Shown piece after piece: positions 46,543-55,821 of a stretch of 64,000 nucleotides of DNA. The translations under genes and the position numbers were made by a program. Position 1 is the first letter of the stretch. Each line of letters opens with the position of its first letter. The stretch comes from Legionella bozemanae (GTDB taxonomy: Bacteria; Pseudomonadota; Gammaproteobacteria; Legionellales; Legionellaceae): NCBI RefSeq assembly GCF_001648595.1, contig NZ_LBAW01000005.1, positions 124,001-188,000 on the forward strand, given 5' to 3'. A model generated the notes under the pieces. The model ran no database searches, was not told the origin of the DNA, and worked only from the letters and a program-made list of their open reading frames with translations.

Positions 46543-46710
46543 TGAATGTATAGTCTCTGCGTGAACGGCTGGATTTGAGCGCAGGTTGTGAGCAAAATTT
46601 TTCTAAGCAAGCGCAACATACATCAGTATGAAAGAGCATTGATTAGGAAAATCTTCTCGCAAGATGCACCAAATACCAGCTGTTCCCTGGTTGAGCACCT
46701 AGCGCTCATT

Positions 46711-47091
46711 TTAATTGTTATCCGCTTTTACAAAATTTACTTTAATACTTTTCAAGGTTGCTGTATCGGGTTCCCAAGAGCGGGCATATTTAAATACAAT
46801 TACCGTATTGTCTGGATAGCTTTTTCTTTTCTCTAACCCAAAGGTGAAATGCATTTGCCCGCCGGCACCGATAAGATCAGTCTTCGGTCGTTCATAAGTA
46901 CTACTTCGGAGCGTTAATAAATTTTTATCAAAGCGCACAATTGACCATTGAAATCCTGTAGTTGGATTTGCGGGTAAGGTCACTACAAAACTTGGCTCAT
47001 TCACATTAACATTCATGGTTAAATTATCATCTGCATAGCCCATCATTGAAAAACTAAAAAGCAATAAACCCAATACTGTTTTCATTAACAA
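46711..47091 (-). CDS. Chagasin-family (I42) cysteine protease inhibitor, exported
   Basis: 126 residues with a signal peptide (1-20, ending GYA). The mature domain has the three inhibitor loops of the chagasin/ICP fold: NPTTGFQW (loop L4), the Gly-rich DLIGAGGQMHFTF (loop L6 area), and the ARSWEP segment (loop L6/8). Such proteins block papain-like proteases of clan CA. In bacteria they are thought to guard against the cell's own or host cysteine proteases. A lone gene. A host target, such as a lysosomal cathepsin, would be plausible for an intracellular bacterium but is inferred. Confidence 0.8.
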   Translation of the reverse strand: MLMKTVLGLLLFSFSMMGYADDNLTMNVNVNEPSFVVTLPANPTTGFQWSIVRFDKNLLTLRSSTYERPKTDLIGAGGQMHFTFGLEKRKSYPDNTVIVFKYARSWEPDTATLKSIKVNFVKADNN

Positions 47092-47291
47092 ACTCCTTTT
47101 AAATATCTACAATCAGTTTAGCTTACTTTGTTAAATTCTGTTACTTTTTTTATCTTACCCATATTCAGAAAATCAAAAATATAGTTCAATAAAAAATCAT
47201 AATTGGTATCTGATTTTGAATAAAGTTAACTATTTGACTCTATTAATTAAATTAGATACTCTGCACCAAGCTGAATCATCAAGAGGATTTT

Positions 47292-47795
47292 ATGTTAAAC
47301 TTAATTGGCTGGACTGAAATAAGTGAAATATTGGATTTAAACGATGAGGCTCAGGATGAAAGTTATCTTTCAGGAATCATTGAACGAGCAGTAAGCACAT
47401 ATCGAGGACGTTCCGGTTTTTTCACTCCTTACCAAGATGGTCAGGAATTTGCAGGCGGGTTACTGGCACCGATTTGGTATCCTGTAGCATCTGCAGTCGG
47501 AACAGCATTTATGGCATTTACTGCACTTATTGCAGCATGTTACTTTGTTGGGTATACATTACTTGGACTTTTGTCAATTGTAATGATGAGTGCTGAATAT
47601 CGTAATACAGCATTGGAAGGAGTCGCCAATAGCCTTGCACTAGTGGGTTTAACACTTCTTGGAACTGCTGCAGGAGCCTTGCTAACCGTTTTTAGTTTTC
47701 CACACAGCATTGCTTCGCTATTTACTCGTTCAGCGGCCACAGTTGTTTCGGCAACAACAGATTGTTGTGAAAATGATTATCACTATTCAATTTAA
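47292..47795 (+). CDS. Membrane protein of unknown function, 167 aa
   Basis: A soluble acidic front of about 55 residues (ISEILDLNDEAQDESYLSGI) is followed by two long hydrophobic segments of about residues 60-95 and 108-135, rich in Ala, Leu and Gly. The tail has two Cys (TTDCCEND). Residues 34-55 (TYRGRSGFFTPYQDGQEF) are polar. AAGAGG precedes the ATG. I do not recognise it; it has the look of Legionella-specific hypothetical membrane proteins, some of which are translocated. Confidence 0.5.
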   Translation: MLNLIGWTEISEILDLNDEAQDESYLSGIIERAVSTYRGRSGFFTPYQDGQEFAGGLLAPIWYPVASAVGTAFMAFTALIAACYFVGYTLLGLLSIVMMSAEYRNTALEGVANSLALVGLTLLGTAAGALLTVFSFPHSIASLFTRSAATVVSATTDCCENDYHYSI

Positions 47796-47966
47796 TTGTT
47801 AGATTGATACAGCCTAATAATCTCTTCTAAAATGCGGAATTACTGTTTCTGGATTCTGCTAAGCTCGCGAGGCCCGCAACGCATATTAATTTTCAATATA
47901 AATCTTGATCTTAAAGCATAGAAAAGCGATTATTTTATCTTTTTATAATCACAGTTAGGAGCGCGT

Positions 47967-49595
47967 GTGGAACACGAAACCATGGAATTTGATGTAATCA
48001 TCGTCGGTGCAGGTCCGGCGGGGTTATCTGCCGCGATTAAATTGAAACAGCTTGCTTTAGCTGCGCAAAAAGAATTATCCGTTTGTATTTTGGAAAAAGG
48101 AGCTCAAGTAGGAGCTCATATTCTCTCTGGAGCTGTTCTAGAGCCTAGAAGCCTTAAAGAGTTACTTCCTGATACCTGGCAAGAGGCGCCTCTTGATACA
48201 GCAGTAACCGAAGATCGTTTCTATTTTCTAACCTCAAAAAACGTCTATAAGCTCCCTACTCCAAAGCCCATGCATAATGAAGGAAATTATATTATTAGCT
48301 TGGGTGAGCTTTGCATGTTTCTTGCACAACAGGCTGAGTCCCTAGGCTGTGAAATCTATCCTGGTTTTGCTGCAGCTCAAGTCCTTTATAACGATCACAA
48401 TCAAGTCATCGGTGTTGCAACTGGGAGTGTAGGCCTCGACAAAAATAAAGAAAAAACAAATAATTATCAACCTGGTATGCATCTTCTTGCCAAACAGACT
48501 TTATTTGCCGAAGGATGTCGCGGCCAACTTAGTCAGAGTCTGATGGCACATTACCACTTAAGGGATAAAGCGAATCCACAAACTTATGGGCTAGGAATAA
48601 AAGAAATATGGCAAGTCAAGGAAGAACAACATAAGCCTGGGCTAGTTATCCATACCGTAGGCTGGCCAATGGATCACATAACCTATGGTGGTTCATTTAT
48701 ATATCATCTGTCAAAACAACGCGTTGCTATTGGTTTTGTAGTCGGTCTAGATTATAAAAATCCATGGTTAAATCCTTTTGCAGAATTCCAGCGCTTTAAA
48801 ACACACCCACTAGTTCAACCTGTTTTAACCGGAGGCGAACGAATCAGTTATGGTGCTCGAGCCCTTAATGAAGGGGGATGGCAATCCTTACCAAAACTCA
48901 CTTTTCCAGGTGGTGCACTGATTGGTGATGCAGCAGGTTTTCTTAACGTGCCTAAAATCAAAGGAATACACATGGCAATGCAGTCAGGTATGCTTGCAGC
49001 AGAAGCATGTTTTGACGCGTTGCAACAAGAAAACCCGGCTCCATTTGAATTAACGGGATATCCAGAAAAAATCAAAAATTCCTGCCTGGAAAAAGAGCTC
49101 TATACGGTACGCAATATCAGGCCAGGATTTAAATACGGCCTACTTCCAGGCTTAATCAATGCAGCTTTTGAAACATACATTACACGCGGACACTCTCCAT
49201 GGACATTAACCAATCATGCTGACCACGATACTTTAATTCCAGCAAATAAAGCAAAGAAAATAGATTATCCTAAACCCGATGGAGTTCTTACTTTTGATAG
49301 ACTTTCATCTGTTTTTTTATCAAATACCTATCATGAGGAAAATCAACCCTGTCATCTCGTATTGAAAAAACCTCAACTGGCAATAGATGTCAATTTAAAA
49401 ACTTATGCATTCCCAGAGGGTCGATATTGTCCTGCAGGCGTATATGAAATAATTGAAGAAGAAAGAGGACCTAGATTGCAAATTAATGCCCAAAACTGCA
49501 TCCACTGTAAAACCTGCGACATCAAAGATCCTCGACAAAATATAGTGTGGCATGCACCAGAGGGAGGTGGTGGACCAAATTATTCTGGAATGTAA
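47967..49595 (+). CDS. Electron-transfer flavoprotein:ubiquinone oxidoreductase
   Basis: 542 residues from a GTG with GGAG about 6 bases before it; an ATG five codons in is an alternative. The FAD-binding front is FDVIIVGAGPAGLSAAIKLK. The quinone-binding and membrane-surface parts follow. The C-terminal 4Fe-4S site has CPAGVYEI and INAQNCIHCKTCDIKDPRQN. It passes electrons from acyl-CoA dehydrogenases through ETF to ubiquinone, for fatty-acid and amino-acid oxidation. The ETF subunits are not in this window. Confidence 0.96.
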   Translation: MEHETMEFDVIIVGAGPAGLSAAIKLKQLALAAQKELSVCILEKGAQVGAHILSGAVLEPRSLKELLPDTWQEAPLDTAVTEDRFYFLTSKNVYKLPTPKPMHNEGNYIISLGELCMFLAQQAESLGCEIYPGFAAAQVLYNDHNQVIGVATGSVGLDKNKEKTNNYQPGMHLLAKQTLFAEGCRGQLSQSLMAHYHLRDKANPQTYGLGIKEIWQVKEEQHKPGLVIHTVGWPMDHITYGGSFIYHLSKQRVAIGFVVGLDYKNPWLNPFAEFQRFKTHPLVQPVLTGGERISYGARALNEGGWQSLPKLTFPGGALIGDAAGFLNVPKIKGIHMAMQSGMLAAEACFDALQQENPAPFELTGYPEKIKNSCLEKELYTVRNIRPGFKYGLLPGLINAAFETYITRGHSPWTLTNHADHDTLIPANKAKKIDYPKPDGVLTFDRLSSVFLSNTYHEENQPCHLVLKKPQLAIDVNLKTYAFPEGRYCPAGVYEIIEEERGPRLQINAQNCIHCKTCDIKDPRQNIVWHAPEGGGGPNYSGM

Positions 49596-49738
49596 GCTGG
49601 AGCAAGTATAAAACTCATAACATTCATGAATGAAACGGAGCACCTCTGAATGAATTAATGTATGCTCTGTTTCACCCAACTTAATGAGCATTTTCCACCT
49701 AAGAATGTAGATTAAATTGAATTAGCAGGAATCTCTCT

Positions 49739-50323
49739 TTAAGGTGACAATCGTTGCAAATGCCATTCATTATTCTGTCTAACATATTCCCACACATCGG
49801 ATAGCTCATCCTGTCGGTATGAATAGAATATCATGTGCTCAGGTTGGATACGGAAACCACAATATTCAGGGCTTATAGGAATTGGTTTATTTACAAATGA
49901 ATCTTCAATTTTTTGGCGTTTTTCCTCAAGAATTTCTTTACTCTCAATCACTTGCATTGACGTAGGCGCATAACTTAAAAACCGAATTTGCGCCCATTGA
50001 GGATAGCTGTCCCAATAGTTTTGATTCTCAGCATGATTTAAAAATAAAGCGTTACCTTCAATAATTACTTCTCGTTGTAACAGTTCCAGCCAAAATACAA
50101 GACTTACCTGGGAATTATTTGTTAATTCACTTACTTTGCGAGTACCTTTTTGAGTAAAAAATAAAACCCCCTCATCTGAAATTTCACGAATAGCGACAAC
50201 ACGGCCATGCGGCGCACCATCTAATGAAATGGATGATAAAACTGCGTGATTCGGGTTAGGTGCCCCACTCTTCTGCTCACGTTCCAACCAAAGACTTAGT
50301 TCAATAATAGGATTTTTTTGCAT
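49739..50323 (-). CDS. PNPOx-fold flavoprotein, PdxH-like but with altered active-site residues
   Basis: 194 residues, somewhat shorter than PdxH (about 215). The front NPNHAVLSSISLDGAPHGRV, the FMN-binding RKVSELTNNSQVSLVFWLEL and the end WHLQRLSP follow PdxH. Several substrate residues differ from E. coli PdxH: VLLK becomes VAIR, the SKQSS segment becomes SYAPTS, and RLHDR becomes ELSDV. It probably binds FMN but may not oxidise pyridoxine phosphate. It overlaps the start-side neighbour by 23 bases, so the two are co-translated. Confidence 0.7.
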   Translation of the reverse strand: MQKNPIIELSLWLEREQKSGAPNPNHAVLSSISLDGAPHGRVVAIREISDEGVLFFTQKGTRKVSELTNNSQVSLVFWLELLQREVIIEGNALFLNHAENQNYWDSYPQWAQIRFLSYAPTSMQVIESKEILEEKRQKIEDSFVNKPIPISPEYCGFRIQPEHMIFYSYRQDELSDVWEYVRQNNEWHLQRLSP

Positions 50324-50897
50324 TCCCTTTTCCTTGATTTAAAAATTGAAGAATTAATTGTACCTGAAGTTCCGTTGCGTACTCACCATTGAGAATAAAA
50401 TCTGCGTTTTTCTTCAGCTGCTCATCAAAAAATAAAGGCCTCGATTCGTCTAAGTAAAACTTCAACTCTTCCAAAAGCTCTTTTTTTTCTCCTTTTTCCT
50501 CTTTAAAATCACGTAATATCCTCCTACATAGGGAAATATCTAAGGGAACTTTAATATGGATACATAAATCAATATATTGCCCTGTCTGCTGATGCAACCG
50601 CCCTAAAGGTGCGTCAAAAATAATAAACTCAGTTGGTATTAAAACATCCTGTGTTATCGGATGTACTATTGAATGTCCTGACTTAAACACCTGCAGTATT
50701 TTAGCAAGCTCACTGTAATTCCACTCACGATAATCTTGTCCACATTGATACCAAGCTACGTAGTCTTCTGGAGCGATGGATATTTCATCAAATTCATCCC
50801 AACTAATTAGCACAGCACTTAACTCCTTTGCAAGAGTTGCAGCAAGCGTTGACTTTCCAGCACCTGATACCCCGCTAATGCCTAGTATTGTTGCCAT
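50301..50897 (-). CDS. P-loop kinase of the uridine kinase/nicotinamide riboside kinase type
   Basis: 198 residues when started at the Met at 50897 (MATILGISG), with an in-frame Met four codons earlier. Walker A is GVSGAGKST, followed by ISWDEFDE, the substrate-side Asp motif, EFIIFDAPLG as Walker B, and a lid with Arg residues (CRRILRDFKEEKGE). This is the layout of nucleoside or nicotinamide riboside kinases. Its end overlaps the PdxH-like gene by 23 bases. The pair suggests a vitamin or cofactor salvage step, but the substrate is unknown. Confidence 0.65.
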   Translation of the reverse strand: MATILGISGVSGAGKSTLAATLAKELSAVLISWDEFDEISIAPEDYVAWYQCGQDYREWNYSELAKILQVFKSGHSIVHPITQDVLIPTEFIIFDAPLGRLHQQTGQYIDLCIHIKVPLDISLCRRILRDFKEEKGEKKELLEELKFYLDESRPLFFDEQLKKNADFILNGEYATELQVQLILQFLNQGKGNAKKSYY

Positions 50898-51018
50898 AAG
50901 ATACTCCATTAGCTTCGAATGACTATTAAAATGGACTCACTTATTATATTCTAAATTTTAGGTTGGTTTAGCATACAGGACGTAAAAACATTTAACTACT
51001 CTATAGAGGATGGCAAAT

Positions 51019-52136
51019 ATGTTTAACTCGTTCCACTTACAAGGCGTAGCTGCATTTAATAGAAGTGAATATGCACAAGCTAAAAAGCTATTTCTCCAAG
51101 CGATTGCCCAAAATCCTGAAGTTCCAGAAACCTACTTTTTTTAGGAAAGACCTGTTTTTTATCTGATGAAAAAAAGGAAGCTATTTTTTATTTAAATCAG
51201 TTTATTGAATTAACTAAGAATGTGAAAGAACAAGAAAACAGATCTCATGCTTTTGATCTTTTAGGACAATGCTATGCTGCTGACAATAAAAATGAAGTAG
51301 CAATCACATATTACTTTACTGCAATAGAAAATAACCTTAATTATGTTTCAGCGCGACACAATTTGGGGTTAAGTTATATGAATCTTGCTCGCGATTATCT
51401 CGAATCTCATTTAGAAAATTGTTTTACTTTACTCAAAAATGCACATATTGCACTCACTTCAGCTTTAAAAATATGCGCTGATAATCCAATGCTTCTACAA
51501 ACAGCTGCCAGCTGGTATGAACAATATATTGATCTACTTAAAAAATTATCCAAAGAGAAAAAGGATCAAGAAGACATAAGCGTAAACTTTATGCGTGCTA
51601 TTCACTATTACCGTGAAGCATTAGCACACTGTCAGAAAGAAGATATTGCATTGAAAAATATAATTATAGAAAATCTTACTGAGTGTTATGCCCAATTTGG
51701 ACATCATCTGTACCAAAATGAAGAGTATAAAAAAGCACAGGAACTATATGGTTTAGTTCTTGAGGCGGATCAAAATCATATACCAGCACTCAATCAAATA
51801 GGTATGTGTTCATTCAAACAAGGGAGGTACATGGAGGCAAGAAAAAAGTTTACTACGATTCTTGAACGAACGAATGAGACACAAGAGCAAGCAGATGCTT
51901 GGTTAAATATAGCTTGTTGTTATCGATTTGAAAAAAATTGGGACCAAGCAGAGCAATCTCTCGGTGAGGCGAGGAAGTTAGCTCCTCATGACACGAGCAT
52001 CGATGAGGAATCGGAGAAGCTGAGACTCGCGAAATCGCAAGCACTGCTTACAGAAACAAACCAAGCTTTTTTTGGTCTTAAAGCAAATAATAATTTCTCT
52101 TCATCCCAGAATACAGATAGCATGCAATTCAATTAG
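51019..52136 (+). pseudogene. TPR-repeat protein with its frame broken at a T7 run
   Basis: The ATG at 51019 (AGAGGA before it) opens a frame reading FHLQGVAAFNRSEYAQAKKL and stops at TAG 51143-51145, just after seven T. One extra base in the T-run would join it to the frame that continues to 52136 (YFFLGKTCFLSDEKKEAIFY and on). That long frame has clear tetratricopeptide repeats, for example AFDLLGQCYAADNKNEVAIT and YKKAQELYGLVLEADQNHIP, with a Ser/Asn tail. The joined product would be about 373 residues. The break could be a true mutation, a slippage-controlled switch or a sequencing error. The long part may also start internally at 51222. Confidence 0.65.
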
Positions 52137-52413
52137 GATATCACCCTGGATGCGGCGGAGCGGGGCTCTGAAATTTATATGTATCAATGAACTCCAGGCA
52201 TTTTTTCCACCCTAAGCGTTCATCTATAAGTTAATTCTTCTGAGCAAGCCAAACGGTTGCCCCTCCACAATTTGGATCGATTGTATTGTCATTAATCTTT
52301 ATTAAAATTGAAATAGTGTAAATAGTATATGAGATAATTTAACACTGAGCTCTTGGTTCGATGACCGTACCCATGGTGATTTTTTGATACCTCTTAAATC
52401 TTATTTCATTCCC

Positions 52414-54375
52414 TCAACCGTTCCCAGTAAAGTTATTACCAGGCTGATGCTCTCTATCTTCCTCTTCTTGAAGAATTATTTCCTTAAGAGCAGATTTATA
52501 AAGAGCAGAATTATATTTTATTATAGAATCGGATAATTTTTTATCCTGAACAATTTCTACTTGATCAACCAACTTCTTAGAAATTAAAGACACAAAGAAT
52601 TTCACAGTATCAGCCAAAGCGCGCCAGACTGAAGAAGAACTTCCCATTGCCTTATCTGAAAGGCTAATTAATTCTGCATTAATTTTTTCCATTTCTTGAA
52701 CTTCACCTGCTTGCAACAGAGTAACACTGTTATGACACTGTGCAACAATATGAGTCAGCAGATCCAATTTTTTTGGTTCCATATTTTTCAATGCAGCTTC
52801 ATCACTATGATTAACAATTGCATTAAGTCGTATTAATATTTTACCCATTGCATTTTGAAGGTCTGAGTTCGCATCCGTTTGTTTATTTAATGATTCTGCA
52901 AAGGCCATATAAAGATTTTGATACGCTTCAACTGCTGAATTCCTAAACGCTTCAGCTGGATTTATTTCTTCTATTTTTTTACCTTCAATAATCTTTTGTT
53001 TCAGATCAAGATAACAAACCAAACGCGCTTCGATCCCTGACGCATGCTCACATTCAGCTAATGAATCCAGAAACTGATCCATTAACTCTTGTTTTGCTTT
53101 TAATTGTTCTGGTTCACCAGCACACCATTGGAGTTCGCTAAACAGGTTTTTTTTAAGTCCTTTTTCTAAATAATTATTTTGTGGATCATTCATTATCCGT
53201 TGAAAACATTCCAATTTACGAATGTGTAAGTCAACTGCCTTATCTAAGAACCCATTAGGGCCCAAATATTGTTTATAGTATGTTACCAATTGTCTCCTAG
53301 CTTCTTCTTTATCCTCCTCATTATCGCCTTCAGTTATTGTTAAAATTTTAGCGGCTATGTCTGGAGCAACACCGGATAAACGAGCGACCATTAGATTTTT
53401 AACACGGTCAAACTCATGAAGAAGTATCGGTGTTTGACGAGGACTGATAATCACATGGTGGTCACGCTTAGAATCAGTATCTATTCCAACTTCCTCCGTA
53501 GCATCCTTATCGATTTTTTTCCTGGATTGATTAGGATCAAGAGTACCATCATAGATCGTCACAAAATCAAGGGTGCCACGTGCTGCATCACCTTCACGTT
53601 TTGGATCAGCGATTATTTCTTCACCAGTTTCTTGATCTCTTTTTATATGGCTATAAGTTTCATCTTTGCTGTACTTGGCTGCTGCCATGGAAAGAAGATG
53701 AAGTGCATGCAGTTCAGGATATTGTTCTGGTTTATCCCAAATCTTAGTTTCGACTTTATCCTTCTTATTAAATTTATTTCGGGTGTTTGCATCATAACCC
53801 GAAAGCAATAAATCAGGACAAGCATCAACAAGCTCATCCCAATCTGTAACATCTTTTACGGTTGCTCTGTAGAGATTCAGCCAGTCTTGGTTGCGTTTGA
53901 GTACATCCCCTGCATCTAAATGTCCTGTAACTGCTTGTACTTTAATACTTTCTTCGCTAATACCATTTTCCGGGTCTGCACTTCGTGTTACAGTAAAATT
54001 AGTAACCAAGCCTCCTTTATTATATCCTGCGCCACTTAGTCTACTGCTCGCCCGTCGTGCCTCTACTGGCTCACCCTTAACGTTTACATCCAAACCCGCC
54101 TTATGAATAACAAAGGTTGCCATGCCTGTCGTAGGGAGGATCTGCGTATCCAATTTAGTATGGGTTGCCATCTGGCTCAAGCATTTTACACTATAGCCTT
54201 CTGGAAGCATGTCTTTTAACTGCTTTTGCGTCTTTTCAAAGTGAGCTTCTTGGCAATTAATGACGAAAAAATCTGCATCGTCTTCACGAAACAACTGAAT
54301 AATTGTGCTAGAGGCATCTTCACCAAGTGTGTCATTGCCACAATTTGCTGTAATGGATCGATAGTTAAAAGACAT
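52414..54375 (-). CDS. Endonuclease/exonuclease/phosphatase (EEP)-fold protein with long helical tail, candidate effector
   Basis: 653 residues. The first 320 show the EEP (DNase I / inositol 5-phosphatase) active-site set in order: Asn11 (ITANCGND), Glu43 (INCQEAHF), NKGGLV at 119-124, His152 (VTGHLDAG), Asp195-x-Asn197 (SGYDANTR), Asp270 (GTLDFVTI) and Asp305-His306 (KRDHHVII). NKGG and GHLDA are most like the inositol-phosphatase branch. The other half is helical and polar, ending EDREHQPGNNFTGNG. No signal peptide or membrane segment. No housekeeping enzyme has this layout, so a host-directed effector is likely but unproven. Substrate (nucleic acid, phosphoinositide or sphingolipid) is open. 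Confidence 0.6.
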   Translation of the reverse strand: MSFNYRSITANCGNDTLGEDASSTIIQLFREDDADFFVINCQEAHFEKTQKQLKDMLPEGYSVKCLSQMATHTKLDTQILPTTGMATFVIHKAGLDVNVKGEPVEARRASSRLSGAGYNKGGLVTNFTVTRSADPENGISEESIKVQAVTGHLDAGDVLKRNQDWLNLYRATVKDVTDWDELVDACPDLLLSGYDANTRNKFNKKDKVETKIWDKPEQYPELHALHLLSMAAAKYSKDETYSHIKRDQETGEEIIADPKREGDAARGTLDFVTIYDGTLDPNQSRKKIDKDATEEVGIDTDSKRDHHVIISPRQTPILLHEFDRVKNLMVARLSGVAPDIAAKILTITEGDNEEDKEEARRQLVTYYKQYLGPNGFLDKAVDLHIRKLECFQRIMNDPQNNYLEKGLKKNLFSELQWCAGEPEQLKAKQELMDQFLDSLAECEHASGIEARLVCYLDLKQKIIEGKKIEEINPAEAFRNSAVEAYQNLYMAFAESLNKQTDANSDLQNAMGKILIRLNAIVNHSDEAALKNMEPKKLDLLTHIVAQCHNSVTLLQAGEVQEMEKINAELISLSDKAMGSSSSVWRALADTVKFFVSLISKKLVDQVEIVQDKKLSDSIIKYNSALYKSALKEIILQEEEDREHQPGNNFTGNG

Positions 54376-54535
54376 ATAAAACTCTTCTTTATTGCTCGAT
54401 CATATATATTAATATAGACCATAGCCAGTTAAGCAAAGCAAATTTGAAAAATCTATTTTCAATTAATAATTTTTTTATTCAAAAAGATAAATAGTTATAA
54501 CATTGTATAATATTTAACACAAGATTGATATATTT

Positions 54536-55627
54536 TTATACAGAAATTCCAGGTAATGGAATATTTGCCTCTGTAGGTAAACTCCTACTCTGAGCAACAA
54601 TTACTGCATCAAATATTTGTTCCACATCGCCTTTTTCAGACCAAAAACTTTGAAATGCTAAAGGATATTTTACCAATATTTCTTTTTTAGAAATTTTTTG
54701 AGAGTTTTCTATTACGCTTAATAATGTGGTTAATAAAGAAATTTTATCTTTTATTTTCTCATCTTGCAGGTCGGCTTTTTGCCCTAATATGTGTAATTTG
54801 TACTGAATAAGCCCTACTAAATACGGCTTGATCGTATCTGTAGCCATCGTTCGAATTACTGCACTGTAATCACAGCATGTAAATATCTTATGATACGTAT
54901 GATATTTTGGTTCTTTTTCCTTCAAATTTTTAAATTTTAAAATCGCTTCCTGATGTGCAATTGCATCCTGAGTAACATTGGGTTTACTCAAATGAAGCCA
55001 TCCTTTAATTGTTCGTTTTAAAGTATGAGGAGCCACACGCCACAATATGTCAAGCCCAGTAAATAAAACCGCAGTCAGTGCAAATAGAGTACCCACTGCA
55101 GGAGCAATAGGAAAAAGCAGAGTAAGAACAACCGCCCCTAAGGCAGAGGCTAAAAGAGTCATAGCAAACAAATTACCCAATACTGCCTGGATGTAATGCA
55201 TGCGTTGAATACTATTTGGAGGAGATGCAAAGACTCTATATAAATTGAGCCCAAACATGACCAACTGATGGCCCAATGCCCCAATTAAGCTGCTGGTAAA
55301 AAACCAAGGACCTGCAGCAAAACTATAACCTAAGGCCATTGATATTGCTGCACCATAGAGTGATATACTCGCTAAAACCGCACAAACTGCAGACGAAGCA
55401 AAAAGAAACCATCGATCAAAATTGCGATTACTGGCTTTTGCAAGGCGATAGCCATTTATTAAAGCATTTACAGTCAGTAAGAAACCAATAAAAGGTAACA
55501 TAATATAAAACAAAGGGGATGTACGAAATATTGCAGATAATCTTGCATCAGCCAGGGTAACAAATAATGCGATTTCCTGGGTCTCTCTAATGTATGTGAT
55601 TGCCCTCTGGAAGTGAGTAACAAACAT
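54536..55627 (-). CDS. Multispanning membrane protein of unknown function, 363 aa
   Basis: Hydrophobic segments at about 38-60, 75-100, 104-125, 145-175 and 178-200 are followed by a soluble C-terminal half. That half has VTQDAIAHQEAILKFKNLKE, a Cys pair in IFTCCDYSAV, and helical Lys/Leu-rich stretches. It ends SLPTEANIPLPGISV. The pattern of membrane helices with a cytoplasmic tail occurs in many Legionella-specific hypothetical proteins. It stands between lysS and the EEP gene on the same strand as both. I do not recognise it. Confidence 0.5.
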   Translation of the reverse strand: MFVTHFQRAITYIRETQEIALFVTLADARLSAIFRTSPLFYIMLPFIGFLLTVNALINGYRLAKASNRNFDRWFLFASSAVCAVLASISLYGAAISMALGYSFAAGPWFFTSSLIGALGHQLVMFGLNLYRVFASPPNSIQRMHYIQAVLGNLFAMTLLASALGAVVLTLLFPIAPAVGTLFALTAVLFTGLDILWRVAPHTLKRTIKGWLHLSKPNVTQDAIAHQEAILKFKNLKEKEPKYHTYHKIFTCCDYSAVIRTMATDTIKPYLVGLIQYKLHILGQKADLQDEKIKDKISLLTTLLSVIENSQKISKKEILVKYPLAFQSFWSEKGDVEQIFDAVIVAQSRSLPTEANIPLPGISV

Positions 55628-55821
55628 AAGCCACCTGATAAATTATTATTATTCCCTATTTTTCCTTGTTGTTTATTTTCTTTATGCTTAGGAGCAGTGT
55701 TCAATAAACATAACCTGGTTGTAGAGAGTCATAAGAAGAGCGATTGTGATGGTCACAAAAACTCGAGTTATAACATCTTCAACTACCAGGCTATAAAAAA
55801 TGTTCTTACTTACTGGATTAT

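Noticed and set aside
46588..46836. 82-codon plus-strand frame after the malic enzyme
   Set aside because: Half of it is antisense to the chagasin-like gene, and the rest has no protein-like pattern.
53416..53811. 131-codon plus-strand frame inside the EEP-fold gene
   Set aside because: It is antisense to a gene with a full set of motifs, and its composition (Ile/Phe/Cys-rich) is typical of the complement of AT-rich coding DNA.
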